Source: Alphaproteobacteria bacterium
GTDB taxonomy: Bacteria; Pseudomonadota; Alphaproteobacteria; UBA828
Length of the DNA stretch: 63,516 bases
NCBI GenBank assembly: GCA_022826345.1
Contig: JAJDVB010000043.1
Coordinates: forward strand, 1 to 63,516
Direction: 5' to 3'
Shown here: positions 18,758-27,897 of the stretch, piece by piece
Layout: each line of letters opens with the position of its first letter
Numbering within the stretch: position 1 is the first letter of the stretch
Translations under genes and position numbers: made by a program
Notes under the pieces: model-generated
Told to the model about the DNA's origin: nothing
Database searches by the model: none
What the model saw: only the letters and a program-made list of their open reading frames with translations

Positions 18758-18858
18758 GAATTGAGTCCCGCCTCTCTCCCTCTTGCGGTCCTGCCGGCAG
18801 TGCCTAGCGGGTGCGCGCCCGAGAGGTCAGCCAGCCGCCGCCCCCGCCGGGGAGCGGC

Positions 18859-18885
18859 GGGGCGGAGGAAATGCTCCTCCGCCCC
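18859..18885 (-). promoter_or_regulatory. Perfect 11-bp hairpin between binding-protein and permease genes
   Basis: The arms GGGGCGGAGGA and TCCTCCGCCCC pair perfectly around a 5-base loop in the gap after the binding-protein gene. Such hairpins often stabilise the upstream message or partly stop transcription, raising binding protein over permease. A similar hairpin occupies the same position in the second importer operon of this window. Confidence 0.6.
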
Positions 18886-18910
18886 GACACTACCAGATCG
18901 AACAGGTCGC

Positions 18911-20254
18911 TTACAGAACGTCCTTCTGAATCGTGCCGTCCGGGCGGTGCAGGCCGTCGGCCTTGCAGACGCCGCGCTCGGGATAGATCGCGTACGGATC
19001 CGGCCCGACGTGCTCGTCGGCTTGGCGCACGATGGTGAACTGACCGTCCGCACCGCACTGGCCGATCTTGGGCTTGAGCCAGATGTTGAAGTTGTCCGGA
19101 TCGATCCAGACCTTGCCTTCGGGGCTCTCGTCGTCGGTCAGCCCCACCGGACCCTGGTCGCGCCAGTTGCCGCTGACGTCGCGGATCATGCGCGGCGTGA
19201 TGGCTTCCCAGTCGCCGCCGGTCTCTTCGAGGGCCCGCTCGACACCCTTCTTCCACACGTAGATGCCGAGATAGGTCTCTTCCATGTTGTAGTGGGTGAC
19301 GCCGCCGCCGCCATACTGGCTCGAGAGATACTCGTCCACGAACCTCTCGTTGCGCGGGTTCGGCAGGGTCTGGAAGTAAGGCGCCGACAGGAAGTGACCG
19401 GCGCCGGCCTCGTTGCCCATGGCGCGGGTCTCGATCTCACCGGTGGTAAGCGATGCGATCGGCGTCTTGTCGGACTTGAAGCCTTCCTGCAGGAACTGCC
19501 GGTGCAGCGCGATGTCGGAGTCGCCGACCACGGTCGACATGATCCAGTCGGGCTGCTGCTGGCGGATCTTGTTGAAGACCGGCGCAAACTCGGAGCCGCC
19601 GAGGGGAATGTAGTCCTCGCCGAGCACCTCGCCGCCGGCCCGCTCCAGCCAGACCTTGACGTTCTTGTTGGACTCTTTCGGCCAGATGTAGTTGGAGCCG
19701 ACCAGATAGGTCTTGGGTCCGAAGTTCTCCACCATGAACGGCACCAGGTCATAGGAGTGCTGGTTCGCCAGCGGCCCGGTGTTGATGATGTTCTGCATGC
19801 ACTCCCGGCCCTCGTAGCAGGTCGGGTAGTAGTAGAGGTGATCCCACTTCATCACGATCGGCATGACCGCACGCCGGCTCGCCGAGGTGTAGCTGCCGTG
19901 CACTGAAACCACGCGGTCCCTCAGGATCAGCTGCGTGATCTTCTCCGAATAGACCTTGATGTCGGACTTGGCATCGACCACCACCGGCTCGACCTGCTTG
20001 CCGGCGATGCCGCCCGCCGCGTTGATCTCGTCGATCGCGAAGAGCGAGACCTGGGTCGAGTCATTCTCGACAACCGAGAGGTTGCCGGTCTGCGACCAGA
20101 GCAGGCCGACCTTGATGGGCTCGTCTTCGTAGATCCAGGGCTTCGCGCCCCAGGCCTGCCCGAAGTCCTTGATGTAGATGTGGGGGAATGCGGCCGCGAT
20201 ACCGGCCGATCCCGCCAACGCTCCCTTGAGGATGGTACGTCGGTTGACACGCAT
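18911..20254 (-). CDS. Amide/urea-type ABC importer substrate-binding protein, Tat-exported
   Basis: The 447-residue protein starts with a twin-arginine signal (VNRRTILKGALAGSAGIAAA), so it is probably exported folded. The mature part begins DEPIKVGLLWSQTGNLSVVE and shows DEINAAGGIAGKQVEPVVVD and SYTSASRRAVMPIV, as in UrtA, the amidase-linked AmiC and the formamide-binding FmdD. It is the first gene of the operon and the strongest hint to the substrate class: urea, short amides or N-methylated formamides. Regulation is suggested by a promoter and inverted repeats upstream. Confidence 0.88.
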   Translation of the reverse strand: MRVNRRTILKGALAGSAGIAAAFPHIYIKDFGQAWGAKPWIYEDEPIKVGLLWSQTGNLSVVENDSTQVSLFAIDEINAAGGIAGKQVEPVVVDAKSDIKVYSEKITQLILRDRVVSVHGSYTSASRRAVMPIVMKWDHLYYYPTCYEGRECMQNIINTGPLANQHSYDLVPFMVENFGPKTYLVGSNYIWPKESNKNVKVWLERAGGEVLGEDYIPLGGSEFAPVFNKIRQQQPDWIMSTVVGDSDIALHRQFLQEGFKSDKTPIASLTTGEIETRAMGNEAGAGHFLSAPYFQTLPNPRNERFVDEYLSSQYGGGGVTHYNMEETYLGIYVWKKGVERALEETGGDWEAITPRMIRDVSGNWRDQGPVGLTDDESPEGKVWIDPDNFNIWLKPKIGQCGADGQFTIVRQADEHVGPDPYAIYPERGVCKADGLHRPDGTIQKDVL

Positions 20255-20350
20255 AGTAGAACTCTCCCTTGGTTTCTCCCGATGCTCTCACCCCGAGGGG
20301 CAGCGCACGGACCGCCGCCGCTTTGGCGACAGGATGCGTCCATATCCGCG

Positions 20351-20380
20351 ATAGTCTCTCTCGTTGAACGATAATGTCAA
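20351..20380 (-). promoter_or_regulatory. Candidate promoter of the amide operon
   Basis: On the reverse strand TTGACA is followed after 18 bp by GACTAT, about 100 bases before the binding-protein start. A small inverted repeat, TGTCA-N6-TGACA (20375-20390), overlaps the -35 box and could be a repressor site. The -35 box is a perfect sigma-70 match but the -10 is weak. Confidence 0.4.
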
Positions 20381-20406
20381 CAGAGTGACAAGCCATTCAC
20401 GACATT

Positions 20407-20441
20407 TACGAATTTCGGGCCGATGGGCTACGAAATTCGTA
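20407..20441. promoter_or_regulatory. 11-bp inverted repeat upstream of the amide operon
   Basis: TACGAATTTCG and CGAAATTCGTA are perfect inverted copies separated by 13 bp and lie about 30 bp upstream of the candidate -35 box. The place and AT-rich arms in a GC-rich region suit an activator-binding operator. It could also form a stem in RNA. No regulator gene is adjacent. Confidence 0.45.
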
Positions 20442-20534
20442 GCCGGCCCCCAGTCTACGGACGGTTGCGTTCTTCCCGCTCACTTGGAATCATTGGCTCC
20501 GGCCAGCCACGGCGGCGACGAGAGGAGCAGGGCC

Positions 20535-20666
20535 ATGAACCCGAAAGCCAAGCGCATCCTTCGGCTCTGCGCCGACAACGTGTTCTGGGTTTTCCTAGCC
20601 CTGATGATCATCCTCGGCTCCGCCATGGAAACGCCGATGATCAACGTCGGCCTGACCGCCCGCTGA
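20535..20666 (+). CDS. 43-residue single-span membrane peptide
   Basis: A short frame begins ATG after AGAGGAGCAGGGCC, with AGGAG at good spacing. The product has a basic start (MNPKAKRILRLCADN) followed by one hydrophobic span (VFWVFLALMIILGSAM), giving an inside-positive orientation. No family is recognised. It faces away from the amide operon and lies 88 bp before the TPR-oxygenase gene. The good ribosome site and coherent topology support it, but size leaves doubt. Confidence 0.45.
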   Translation: MNPKAKRILRLCADNVFWVFLALMIILGSAMETPMINVGLTAR

Positions 20667-20754
20667 GCGCAGCACGCGACGGCAGGATCAGGGGCCGGAG
20701 CAGCGCCACGCGGGCAGAGAGGCGCCCCATCGTCCGCACACGACGGCGGGCACG

Positions 20755-22035
20755 ATGAACCGGCGAGCGAGACGACGGCAGTCGCGGCAGTCGGCGGCCA
20801 GTGCCGGTCGCAGCCGCACGAACGATCCGGTCGCCCCCCACGCGGACGTCCTCGCTCGCGCCGCACGCCACATGAAGGAAGGCCGCCCGCAGAGGGCGGA
20901 CCAGCTCCTCTCGAAGCTACTGGCGGGGGATGGCGCGGCGGATCCCAGCGTCCTGCACTTCGCCGGCGTCGCCCGCTACCGCTGCAGCCGCTTCGACGAG
21001 GCGGCGGCGCTGCTGCGTCAGGCGACCGAGGCGGCGCCCACCTATGCCGAGGCGCACAACAGCCTCGGCATCCTCCTCCTTGAGACAGGACAGACCGCCG
21101 AGGCCCGCGACGTGCTGGAGCGCGCCGTCACGCTCCGCCCCGATTACGCCAACGCCCATACCAATCTCGGCAACGCGCTCAGCACTGACGGCATGGGCGA
21201 GGAGGCGGCAACGGCCTACCGCAGGGCCATCGCCCTCGATCCTTACGACTTGCAGGCGCACCACCGGCTGGCGCGGACCCATCTCGCCCTCGGCGCGGTG
21301 GATCATGCGCTGGCCGCCTGCGCCACCGCGCTCGCCATCGACCCCTTCTGCCAGAACGCGCTGGCGACCCGTGCGCTCGCCGAACAGATCGCGGGCGAGA
21401 GTGAGGCCGGCAGCGAGCTCTACGACTTCGACCGCTTCGTAACCCGGGTTTCCCTCACGCCGCCGCCCGGCAGCGGCGACATCGACACGTTGAACGAAGC
21501 GCTCGCCACCGCCGTTCGCGAGGCGCCCTCCCTCGTCTGGGAGCCGCCCAACCGCGTGACTCGCAACGGCGCGGTAACCCAGGACATGCTGGCCGCGCCG
21601 AGCCAGCCCATCCGCAACCTGGAGCGCGCGCTGCGTGCCGCAATCGACGCCTACAGGGAGACGCTGACGGCGGACCCGGAGAGCCCCTTTCTCGCACGCA
21701 TTCCCCGGCGCTATCGCCTCACGCTGATCGCCTCGATCCTGACGGCCGGCGGGCGACACCCGCCGCACATTCACGAGAGCGCGTGGCTGAGCGGGGTCTA
21801 TTACGTCGCCGTGCCCCCACAGATTGGCGCCGAGAGCGAAGACCGCGGCGGCTGGCTCGAGTTCGGCCGTCCCGATCACGACCTGCCGAAGGGGAGCACC
21901 TTCCGTTGCGAGAGCCTCCCCCCGCGCGCCGGCACGGCGCTGCTCTTCCCGTCCTACGTCTTTCACGGGACGCTGCCCTTCGACGGACTGGGCGAGCGCA
22001 TCGGCATCGCCTTCGACGCCTATCCCGAGCCGTGA
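20755..22035 (+). CDS. TPR protein with C-terminal 2OG-Fe(II) oxygenase domain
   Basis: The 426-residue protein begins with a basic tail, then four or five tetratricopeptide repeats (about residues 60-215, for example YAEAHNSLGILLLETGQ, YANAHTNLGNALSTDGM). The C-terminal 200 residues form a putative 2-oxoglutarate oxygenase with HPPHIHESAWLSGVYYV supplying a His, and SYVFHGTLPF and RIGIAFD supplying the distal His and the 2OG-binding Arg. This pairing is seen in uncharacterised proteobacterial hydroxylases that may act on proteins. No partner gene is evident. Confidence 0.78.
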   Translation: MNRRARRRQSRQSAASAGRSRTNDPVAPHADVLARAARHMKEGRPQRADQLLSKLLAGDGAADPSVLHFAGVARYRCSRFDEAAALLRQATEAAPTYAEAHNSLGILLLETGQTAEARDVLERAVTLRPDYANAHTNLGNALSTDGMGEEAATAYRRAIALDPYDLQAHHRLARTHLALGAVDHALAACATALAIDPFCQNALATRALAEQIAGESEAGSELYDFDRFVTRVSLTPPPGSGDIDTLNEALATAVREAPSLVWEPPNRVTRNGAVTQDMLAAPSQPIRNLERALRAAIDAYRETLTADPESPFLARIPRRYRLTLIASILTAGGRHPPHIHESAWLSGVYYVAVPPQIGAESEDRGGWLEFGRPDHDLPKGSTFRCESLPPRAGTALLFPSYVFHGTLPFDGLGERIGIAFDAYPEP

Positions 22036-22173
22036 GGTCGCGCTGGATGTCCGCCTCGGCCGACATCGCCTACGCTGCATGGCGTTTCGTCGAGAACCGG
22101 CTATAACACGGGGCGAATCGGCCGGCCGGCAGCGCCCGAAGCCGGTTTGTGAGCGAGCGGACTTCTGACCTCA

Positions 22174-23232
22174 ATGACGGACTCGACCGACTTCAAGGCG
22201 CTCATTGGGCGTGTCGCGACCGGCGCGTCGCTCACGGTCGACGAATCGCGGGCCGCCTTCGACGCGATGATGGAAGGCGCGGCGACGCCGGCCCAGATGG
22301 GCGGCTTCCTCATGGCGCTGCGGGTGCGGGGGGAGACGGTGGACGAGATCACCGGCGGCGCGCAGGCGATGCGCGCCCGCGCGCTCAGCATCAAGGCGCC
22401 GGAGGGCGCCATCGACACCTGCGGCACCGGCGGCGACGCCAAGGGCACCTTCAATATCTCGACCGCTGCGGCACTCGTGGCCGCAGGCTGCAGCGTGCCG
22501 GTCGCCAAGCACGGCAACCGGGCGCTTTCCTCGCGCTCGGGCTCGGCCGACCTGCTCGCCGCCCTAGGCGTGACCATCGACGCCGACATGGCGCTGGTCC
22601 GCGAGGCCTTGTGGGAGGCCAACATCGGCTTCCTCATGGCGCCCCGGCACCACGGCGCCATGCGTCACGTCGGGCCCACCCGCGTCGAGCTCGGCACGCG
22701 CACCGTCTTCAACCTGCTGGGCCCGCTCTCGAACCCGGCAGGCGCCAGGCGCCAGGTGATCGGCGTGTTCGACCCGAAGTGGACGGGTCCGATGGCCGAG
22801 GTATTGCGCAATCTCGGCTCCGAGCGTGTCTGGGTCGTCCACGGCAGCGATGGCACCGACGAGCTGACCACCACCGGGCCGTCCGCCGTGGTCGAGCTCG
22901 ACGGCAACACGATCCGCCGCTTCGAGGTGGCACCCGAGGACGGCGGACTGCCGCGGGCCGCGCCCGAAGACCTGAAGGGCGGCGATGCGGCGCACAACGC
23001 CGGCATCGTGCGTGCCGTGCTCGCCGGTGAGCCCGGCCCCGCACGCGATATCGTGCTGCTGAATGCTGCCGCAGCGCTCGTCGTCGCCGGGCGCGCGGGC
23101 GATCTCCGGGAGGGTGTGCGCACTGCCGCAGAGGCGGTCGACGGCGGCAAGGCACAGGCCGCACTGGACCGGCTGGTCGAGATCAGCGGCCGGGGCGTGC
23201 CCGCCGAGGCTCAAGGAGCCGCCGGCGGATGA
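22174..23232 (+). CDS. trpD: Anthranilate phosphoribosyltransferase
   Basis: TrpD transfers phosphoribose to anthranilate in tryptophan synthesis. The 352-residue protein has [17 protein letters not shown] (PRPP binding) near residue 80, [19 protein letters not shown] near 108, and the anthranilate-site region [19 protein letters not shown]. It overlaps trpC by 4 bp. The usual upstream partners trpE and trpG are not in the window. Confidence 0.97.
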   Translation: MTDSTDFKALIGRVATGASLTVDESRAAFDAMMEGAATPAQMGGFLMALRVRGETVDEITGGAQAMRARALSIKAPEGAIDTCGTGGDAKGTFNISTAAALVAAGCSVPVAKHGNRALSSRSGSADLLAALGVTIDADMALVREALWEANIGFLMAPRHHGAMRHVGPTRVELGTRTVFNLLGPLSNPAGARRQVIGVFDPKWTGPMAEVLRNLGSERVWVVHGSDGTDELTTTGPSAVVELDGNTIRRFEVAPEDGGLPRAAPEDLKGGDAAHNAGIVRAVLAGEPGPARDIVLLNAAAALVVAGRAGDLREGVRTAAEAVDGGKAQAALDRLVEISGRGVPAEAQGAAGG

Positions 23233-24059
23233 GCGACGTTCTCGCGAAGATTTGCGACGACAAGCGCCATCACGTCGCAGCCCGCAAGCGGGCCGTCTCC
23301 CAGGCGGCGCTGGCGGATCGCGCGCAGGCGGTCGAGCCGCCGCGCGGCTTCGCCCGGGCGCTGAGTGCGGTCGCGGACAAAGGCCGCCCGGCGCTCATCG
23401 CCGAGCTCAAGAAGGCATCGCCGAGCAGGGGCCTGATCCGCGCCGATTTCGACCCGCCGGCGCTGGCCGCCGCCTATGCCGCCGGTGGCGCAGCCTGCCT
23501 CTCGGTGCTGACGGACAAGGACTACTTCCAGGGCGAGGACCGCTACCTCACTGAGGCTCACGCGGCGGTCTCTCTCCCCGTGCTCCGCAAGGATTTCATG
23601 CTCGACCCCTACCAGGTGGTGGAGGCGCGCGCCCTCGGCGCCGATTGCATCCTGCTCATCATGGCCGCCCTCGGCGACGACCAGGCCTCAGAACTCGCGG
23701 CGATGGCTGCGGAGCTTGGCATGGACACGCTGGTGGAGGTCCACGACGAGCACGAACTCTGGCGGGCGCTCCGGCTGGAAGCCTCGCTACTCGGTATCAA
23801 CAACCGCAACCTCAAGACTCTCGAGGTCGATCTCGCGACCACCGAGCGCCTCGTGCCGCTCGCGGCCGAGGGGCCCCCCGTCGTCTGCGAGAGCGGCCTG
23901 CACGGCCCCGACGACATCGCGCGCATGACGGCCCTCGGCGTGCGCCGGTTCTTGGTGGGTGAATCCCTCATGCGCCAAACCGACGTCGCGGCGGCGACGG
24001 CGGCGCTGCTCGCGCCCGCTGCGGGTGCAGCGCCGGGCGCACGGGTGGCGGAGGGCTGA
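23229..24059 (+). CDS. trpC: Indole-3-glycerol phosphate synthase
   Basis: TrpC closes the indole ring in tryptophan synthesis. The 276-residue TIM barrel shows [20 protein letters not shown] with the catalytic Lys, [13 protein letters not shown] with the second Lys, [14 protein letters not shown] and [19 protein letters not shown] overlap with trpD shows translational coupling. It is monofunctional, with no TrpF fusion. Confidence 0.97.
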   Translation: MSDVLAKICDDKRHHVAARKRAVSQAALADRAQAVEPPRGFARALSAVADKGRPALIAELKKASPSRGLIRADFDPPALAAAYAAGGAACLSVLTDKDYFQGEDRYLTEAHAAVSLPVLRKDFMLDPYQVVEARALGADCILLIMAALGDDQASELAAMAAELGMDTLVEVHDEHELWRALRLEASLLGINNRNLKTLEVDLATTERLVPLAAEGPPVVCESGLHGPDDIARMTALGVRRFLVGESLMRQTDVAAATAALLAPAAGAAPGARVAEG

Positions 24060-24062
24060 GCA

Positions 24063-24539
24063 ATGACTCGGCTCACCCACATCGACGCCGAGGGCAAGGC
24101 GCGCATGGTGGACGTGACCGAGAAGGAGGTGACCGAGCGCCGGGCGACGGCGCGGGCGCGGGTGCTGATGAAGCCCGAGACCGTGCGTCTGATCGAGGAA
24201 GGCGGCGTCGCCAAGGGCGATGTGCTCGGCGTTGCCCGCCTCGCCGGCATCATGGCCGCCAAGCGCACCGCCGACCTGATCCCGCTCTGCCATCCGCTCT
24301 CACTCAGCGCCGTCGACGTGACGCTTACCTGCGACGAAGCTGAAGGTGCCGTGGACATCGAGGCAAGCTGCCGCATCACCGCACGCACCGGGGTCGAGAT
24401 GGAGGCGCTGACCGCCGCGAGCATCGCCGCGCTCACTGTCTACGACATGTGCAAGGCCGCAGACCGCGGCATGCGCATCACCGATGTGCGGCTCACCCAC
24501 AAGGCGGGCGGCCGGTCGGGCGAATTCCGGGCGCCCTGA
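24063..24539 (+). CDS. moaC: Cyclic pyranopterin monophosphate synthase
   Basis: MoaC makes cyclic pyranopterin monophosphate in molybdenum cofactor synthesis. The 158-residue protein has [14 protein letters not shown] and [20 protein letters not shown], the two active-site signatures, and the catalytic Lys in [11 protein letters not shown]. It starts 3 bp after trpC and is followed 3 bp later by moeA, an order common in Alphaproteobacteria. Confidence 0.97.
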   Translation: MTRLTHIDAEGKARMVDVTEKEVTERRATARARVLMKPETVRLIEEGGVAKGDVLGVARLAGIMAAKRTADLIPLCHPLSLSAVDVTLTCDEAEGAVDIEASCRITARTGVEMEALTAASIAALTVYDMCKAADRGMRITDVRLTHKAGGRSGEFRAP

Positions 24540-24542
24540 GCG

Positions 24543-25760
24543 ATGATCCCGGTCGCAGAGGCGGTCGCCCGCATCACCGCCGCCTTTTCACCGTTGCCGG
24601 CGGAGACCGTGCCGCTGGCCGCGGCCCACGGCCGCGTGCTGGCGGCGGATGTCGTCGCCCGGATCACGCAGCCCCCCTTCGCCGTCTCGGCGATGGACGG
24701 TTACGCGACCCGTGCCGCCGACGTGGCGGACCCGCCCGTCACGCTGCGCCAGATCGGCAGCGTGCCGGCCGGTGCGTCATTCGAAGGCACGGTCGGCCCC
24801 GGCGAGACGGTGCGCATTTTCACGGGTGCTCCCGTGCCCGACGGCGCAGACACCATCGTGATTCAGGAGAACACGAACGCCGACGGTGAGCAGATCGCCG
24901 TGCGCGCGGGCGCGCCGGTGGGCCGCTACATCCGCCCCGCCGGGCTCGACTTTCGCGCGGGCGAGGTGGGCGTCTCGGCAGGGCGGCGGCTGGATGCGCG
25001 CGCCATCGGCCTCGCTGCCGCCATGAACCAGCCGTGGCTCTCGGTGCGCCGCAAGCCGCGCATCGCCCTGCTCGCCACGGGCGACGAAATCGTCATGCCG
25101 GGCGAGCAGCTGGGCGCCAACCAGATCGTGAGCTCCAACACGCACGCGCTGCGCGCGGTGGTGGAAGGCTGCGGCGGCGAGGCCATCGACCTCGGCATCG
25201 CCCGCGACGACGAGAAGTCCCTCGTGCGCCTCGCCGCCGGCGCGCGCGGCGCGGACCTTCTGATCACCACCGGCGGCGCCTCGGTGGGCGAGCACGACCT
25301 GATCCGCAACGCCCTCAAGGACGAAGGGCTCGCCCTCGACTTCTGGAAGATCGCCATGCGGCCCGGCAAGCCGCTGATGTTCGGTACCGTGGGCGGCACC
25401 CGCCTGCTCGGACTGCCCGGCAACCCGGTCTCGTCCCTCGTCTGCGCGTTGATCTTTCTTAGGCCCGCGATGGCACGGATGCTGGGCACCGACGAGGGCA
25501 CCCAGCCGGTTGTGCAGCGGGCGAGCCTCGGCGCCGATGTCGGGGAGAACGACGAGCGGGAAGACTACCTGCGCGCGACGCTTACGCGGGACGAGAGCGG
25601 CGCTCTCGTCGCCACGCCGTTCGCGAAGCAGGACAGCTCGATGCTATCGCTGCTGGTGAAAGCGCAGTGCCTCGTGGTCCGGCCACCCCACGCGCCGGCC
25701 GCCGCACGCGGCACGGCGGTGGAGATCATTCCCCTCGAAGGCGGGGCACCGGCCCTTTAG
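24543..25760 (+). CDS. moeA: Molybdopterin molybdotransferase
   Basis: MoeA inserts molybdate into adenylated molybdopterin. The 405-residue protein has FAVSAMDGYATRAADV near residue 45, IFTGAPVPDGADTIV, LLATGDEIV and TTGGASVGEHDLI in the MogA-like domain, and the C-terminal beta domain. It closes the trpDC-moaC-moeA series. Confidence 0.97.
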   Translation: MIPVAEAVARITAAFSPLPAETVPLAAAHGRVLAADVVARITQPPFAVSAMDGYATRAADVADPPVTLRQIGSVPAGASFEGTVGPGETVRIFTGAPVPDGADTIVIQENTNADGEQIAVRAGAPVGRYIRPAGLDFRAGEVGVSAGRRLDARAIGLAAAMNQPWLSVRRKPRIALLATGDEIVMPGEQLGANQIVSSNTHALRAVVEGCGGEAIDLGIARDDEKSLVRLAAGARGADLLITTGGASVGEHDLIRNALKDEGLALDFWKIAMRPGKPLMFGTVGGTRLLGLPGNPVSSLVCALIFLRPAMARMLGTDEGTQPVVQRASLGADVGENDEREDYLRATLTRDESGALVATPFAKQDSSMLSLLVKAQCLVVRPPHAPAAARGTAVEIIPLEGGAPAL

Positions 25761-25766
25761 ACGCGC

Positions 25767-26378
25767 TTACCCGCGGTTCGACGGCCGCGGGACAAGCCCG
25801 CCGATGCCGGCGATTCCGACCGCGCCGCTGCCCCGCAACAGGCGCGCATCAGCGCCGTCGATGCCGCCCAGGGCATAGACCGGGAGCGGGCTCGCCTGAG
25901 CCAGCGCCGCGAAGCGGTGGAGGCCGAGAACACGGGCATCCGGGTGGCTCGCGGTGGTGAAGACCGGGGCGAGCAGCACCGCGTCCGCGCCGCAAGCCGC
26001 AGCCGTGCGCAATGCCGCGGGAGAATGAACAGCGGCTGTGACCAGCCACTCCCGCTGCCAGCGCACCGCGCCCGCCCGGCGAATGGCGCGCTCCGGCAGA
26101 TGGACGCCTGCCGCGCCGACGCGCCGCGCGAGCATCGGCTCCTCACCCACCAGCAGGACCAGCCCGCGCCGGCGTGCGATAGCAGCTAGTTCGCGGGCAA
26201 GCGCCGCGCGCTCCGGCACACCGTAGTGGCGCAGGATGATGGCGCTCCCCGCCGGCAGCGCGCGGGCTGCCGGGAGCGGATCGGCGAGCCGCGCCTCGTC
26301 GGTCATCAACACGAGCGCGGGCAACGGGCTCCCCGCCGCTTGTTTGAGACCGGCCGCCGCCTCTGCTAGCGTTCCCAT
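25767..26378 (-). CDS. ThiE-like thiamine phosphate synthase family protein
   Basis: The 203-residue protein follows the thiamine phosphate synthase fold: IILRHYGVPERAALARELAA, GAAGVHLPER, VTAAVHSPAALRTAAACGADAVLLAPVFTTASHP, VYALGGID and GSGAVGIAGIGGL. Several residues differ from classic ThiE, and similar proteins act as TenI-like or unassigned relatives, so I do not name it thiE. It is convergent with moeA (6 bp apart) and divergent from the YggS gene by 22 bp. Confidence 0.7.
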   Translation of the reverse strand: MGTLAEAAAGLKQAAGSPLPALVLMTDEARLADPLPAARALPAGSAIILRHYGVPERAALARELAAIARRRGLVLLVGEEPMLARRVGAAGVHLPERAIRRAGAVRWQREWLVTAAVHSPAALRTAAACGADAVLLAPVFTTASHPDARVLGLHRFAALAQASPLPVYALGGIDGADARLLRGSGAVGIAGIGGLVPRPSNRG

Positions 26379-26400
26379 CGATCGCTCGACTCAGGCTCCC

Positions 26401-27114
26401 ATGGCCCACGCATCTCCCGCTCCCGCCGCGGACGGCACGCCGACCGTCGATGTCGCGGCCAATCTGGCCGCCGTCACGGCAGAGGTCCAGAACGCGGCAC
26501 GCGCCGCCGGGCGCGACGCGGGCGAGATTACGCTGATCGCCGTTTCCAAGGGACACCCCACAAGTCGGATCCTGCCTGCGCTCGCCGCTGGCCATACCGC
26601 CTTTGGCGAGAACAGGGTGCAGGAGGCGAGCCGGAAGTGGCAGGCGCTTCGCGCCGAATGGTCCAGTGCGGTGCTTCACTACATCGGTGCACTGCAGACC
26701 AACAAGGCGCGAGAGGCCGTGGCGGTCGCCGACGCCATCCACGCGATCGACCGGCCGAAGCTGGCTGCGGCGCTCGCCCGCGAGATGGATCGCCAGGGGA
26801 AGCGCCCGGACTGCTTCATTCAGGTCAACACGGGCGCCGAGCCGCAGAAGGCTGGCGTGCTGCCGGATGGCCTCGATGCGCTGCTCGCCCAATGCCGGAA
26901 CGACCTGATGCTGCCGGTGGTCGGGCTCATGTGCATCCCGCCCGCCGCCGAGGACCCTGCCCCCCACTTCGCGCTGCTGCGGGAGCTCGCCGCGCGCCAC
27001 GGGCTCGACAAGCTCAGCATGGGCATGTCGGCCGATTACCGCGCCGCGATCGCGCTTGGCGCCACCCACGTCCGCATCGGCACCGCGATCTTCGGTGCCC
27101 GGCCTGCACCCTAA
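26401..27114 (+). CDS. YggS/PLPBP family PLP homeostasis protein
   Basis: The 237-residue protein is an alanine-racemase-fold PLP-binding protein with no known catalysis; the family keeps vitamin B6 and amino-acid pools in balance. Signatures are LIAVSKGHP with the PLP Lys, FGENRVQEA, HYIGALQTNKAREAV, CFIQVNTGAEPQKAG and LSMGMSADYRAAIALGATHVRIG. The ATG at 26401 is chosen because upstream codons in the open frame lie inside the divergent ThiE-like gene. Confidence 0.92.
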   Translation: MAHASPAPAADGTPTVDVAANLAAVTAEVQNAARAAGRDAGEITLIAVSKGHPTSRILPALAAGHTAFGENRVQEASRKWQALRAEWSSAVLHYIGALQTNKAREAVAVADAIHAIDRPKLAAALAREMDRQGKRPDCFIQVNTGAEPQKAGVLPDGLDALLAQCRNDLMLPVVGLMCIPPAAEDPAPHFALLRELAARHGLDKLSMGMSADYRAAIALGATHVRIGTAIFGARPAP

Positions 27115-27162
27115 CCTGCATATCGCGCCGCTGACCTGATCCGAGGGGCGCCACCCCATGCC

Positions 27163-27897
27163 TCAGAAGTGCACGTCCTCGCGCTCGGCGGCTTCCTCGA
27201 AGCCGAAGTAGGCCCGCTCCAGCTCCTCGTCGGTGAGCGCGTCGCTGCGGCCCGTGAGCTCGATCTGCCCGCTGCGCAGCACGTAGACCCGGTCGGCGTT
27301 CTCCAGCGCCCGGTGGGTGCTCTGCTCCACCACCAATAGCGTGTTGCCGGCCTCGCGCAGGGACTGGAGGATCTCGTAGACCTTGTCGACGATGAGCGGC
27401 CCGAGGCCGAGCGAGGGTTCGTCCACCAGGATGATCTTGGGCGCCGTCATCAGTGCACGGCCGATCACGAGCTGCTGCTGCTCGCCGCCCGAGAGCTTGC
27501 CGCCCGGCGTCGACAAGCGATCGCGCATGAAGGGGAAGTAGGAGAGCACCCGCTCGAAGTCCTCCTCGATCTGCTTCTTGTCGGAGCGCATGTCTGTGCC
27601 GAGGCGGATGTTCTCCTCCACCGTGAGCCGGGTGAAGACATGGCGCCCCTCGGGCACGAAGGAGACCCCGAGACGCGCGATGTTCTCCGGCCCCTTGCCC
27701 ACGATCACCTCGTCATTGAGGCGCACCGTGCCTTCGGTGGGGGTCAGCGCGCCGGCGATGGTCATGAGCGTGGTCGACTTGCCGGCGCCGTTGGGGCCGA
27801 CCAGGGTCACGATCTCACCCTCGTCCACGGTGAGGCTGACGCCCCGCACCGCCGGGATGCGGCCGTAGCTCACGCTGATGTTGTCGACCTCAAGCAT
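27163..27897 (-). CDS. LivF-like ABC importer ATPase
   Basis: The 244-residue ATPase has Walker A GPNGAGKSTTLMTIAG, signature LSGGEQQQLVIGRALM, Walker B IILVDEPSLGLGP and switch VVEQSTHRAL. This is the LivF type of the branched-chain amino acid importer family. It overlaps the end of the permease-ATPase fusion by 8 bp and is the last gene of the operon that starts with the SDR. Confidence 0.88.
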   Translation of the reverse strand: MLEVDNISVSYGRIPAVRGVSLTVDEGEIVTLVGPNGAGKSTTLMTIAGALTPTEGTVRLNDEVIVGKGPENIARLGVSFVPEGRHVFTRLTVEENIRLGTDMRSDKKQIEEDFERVLSYFPFMRDRLSTPGGKLSGGEQQQLVIGRALMTAPKIILVDEPSLGLGPLIVDKVYEILQSLREAGNTLLVVEQSTHRALENADRVYVLRSGQIELTGRSDALTDEELERAYFGFEEAAEREDVHF

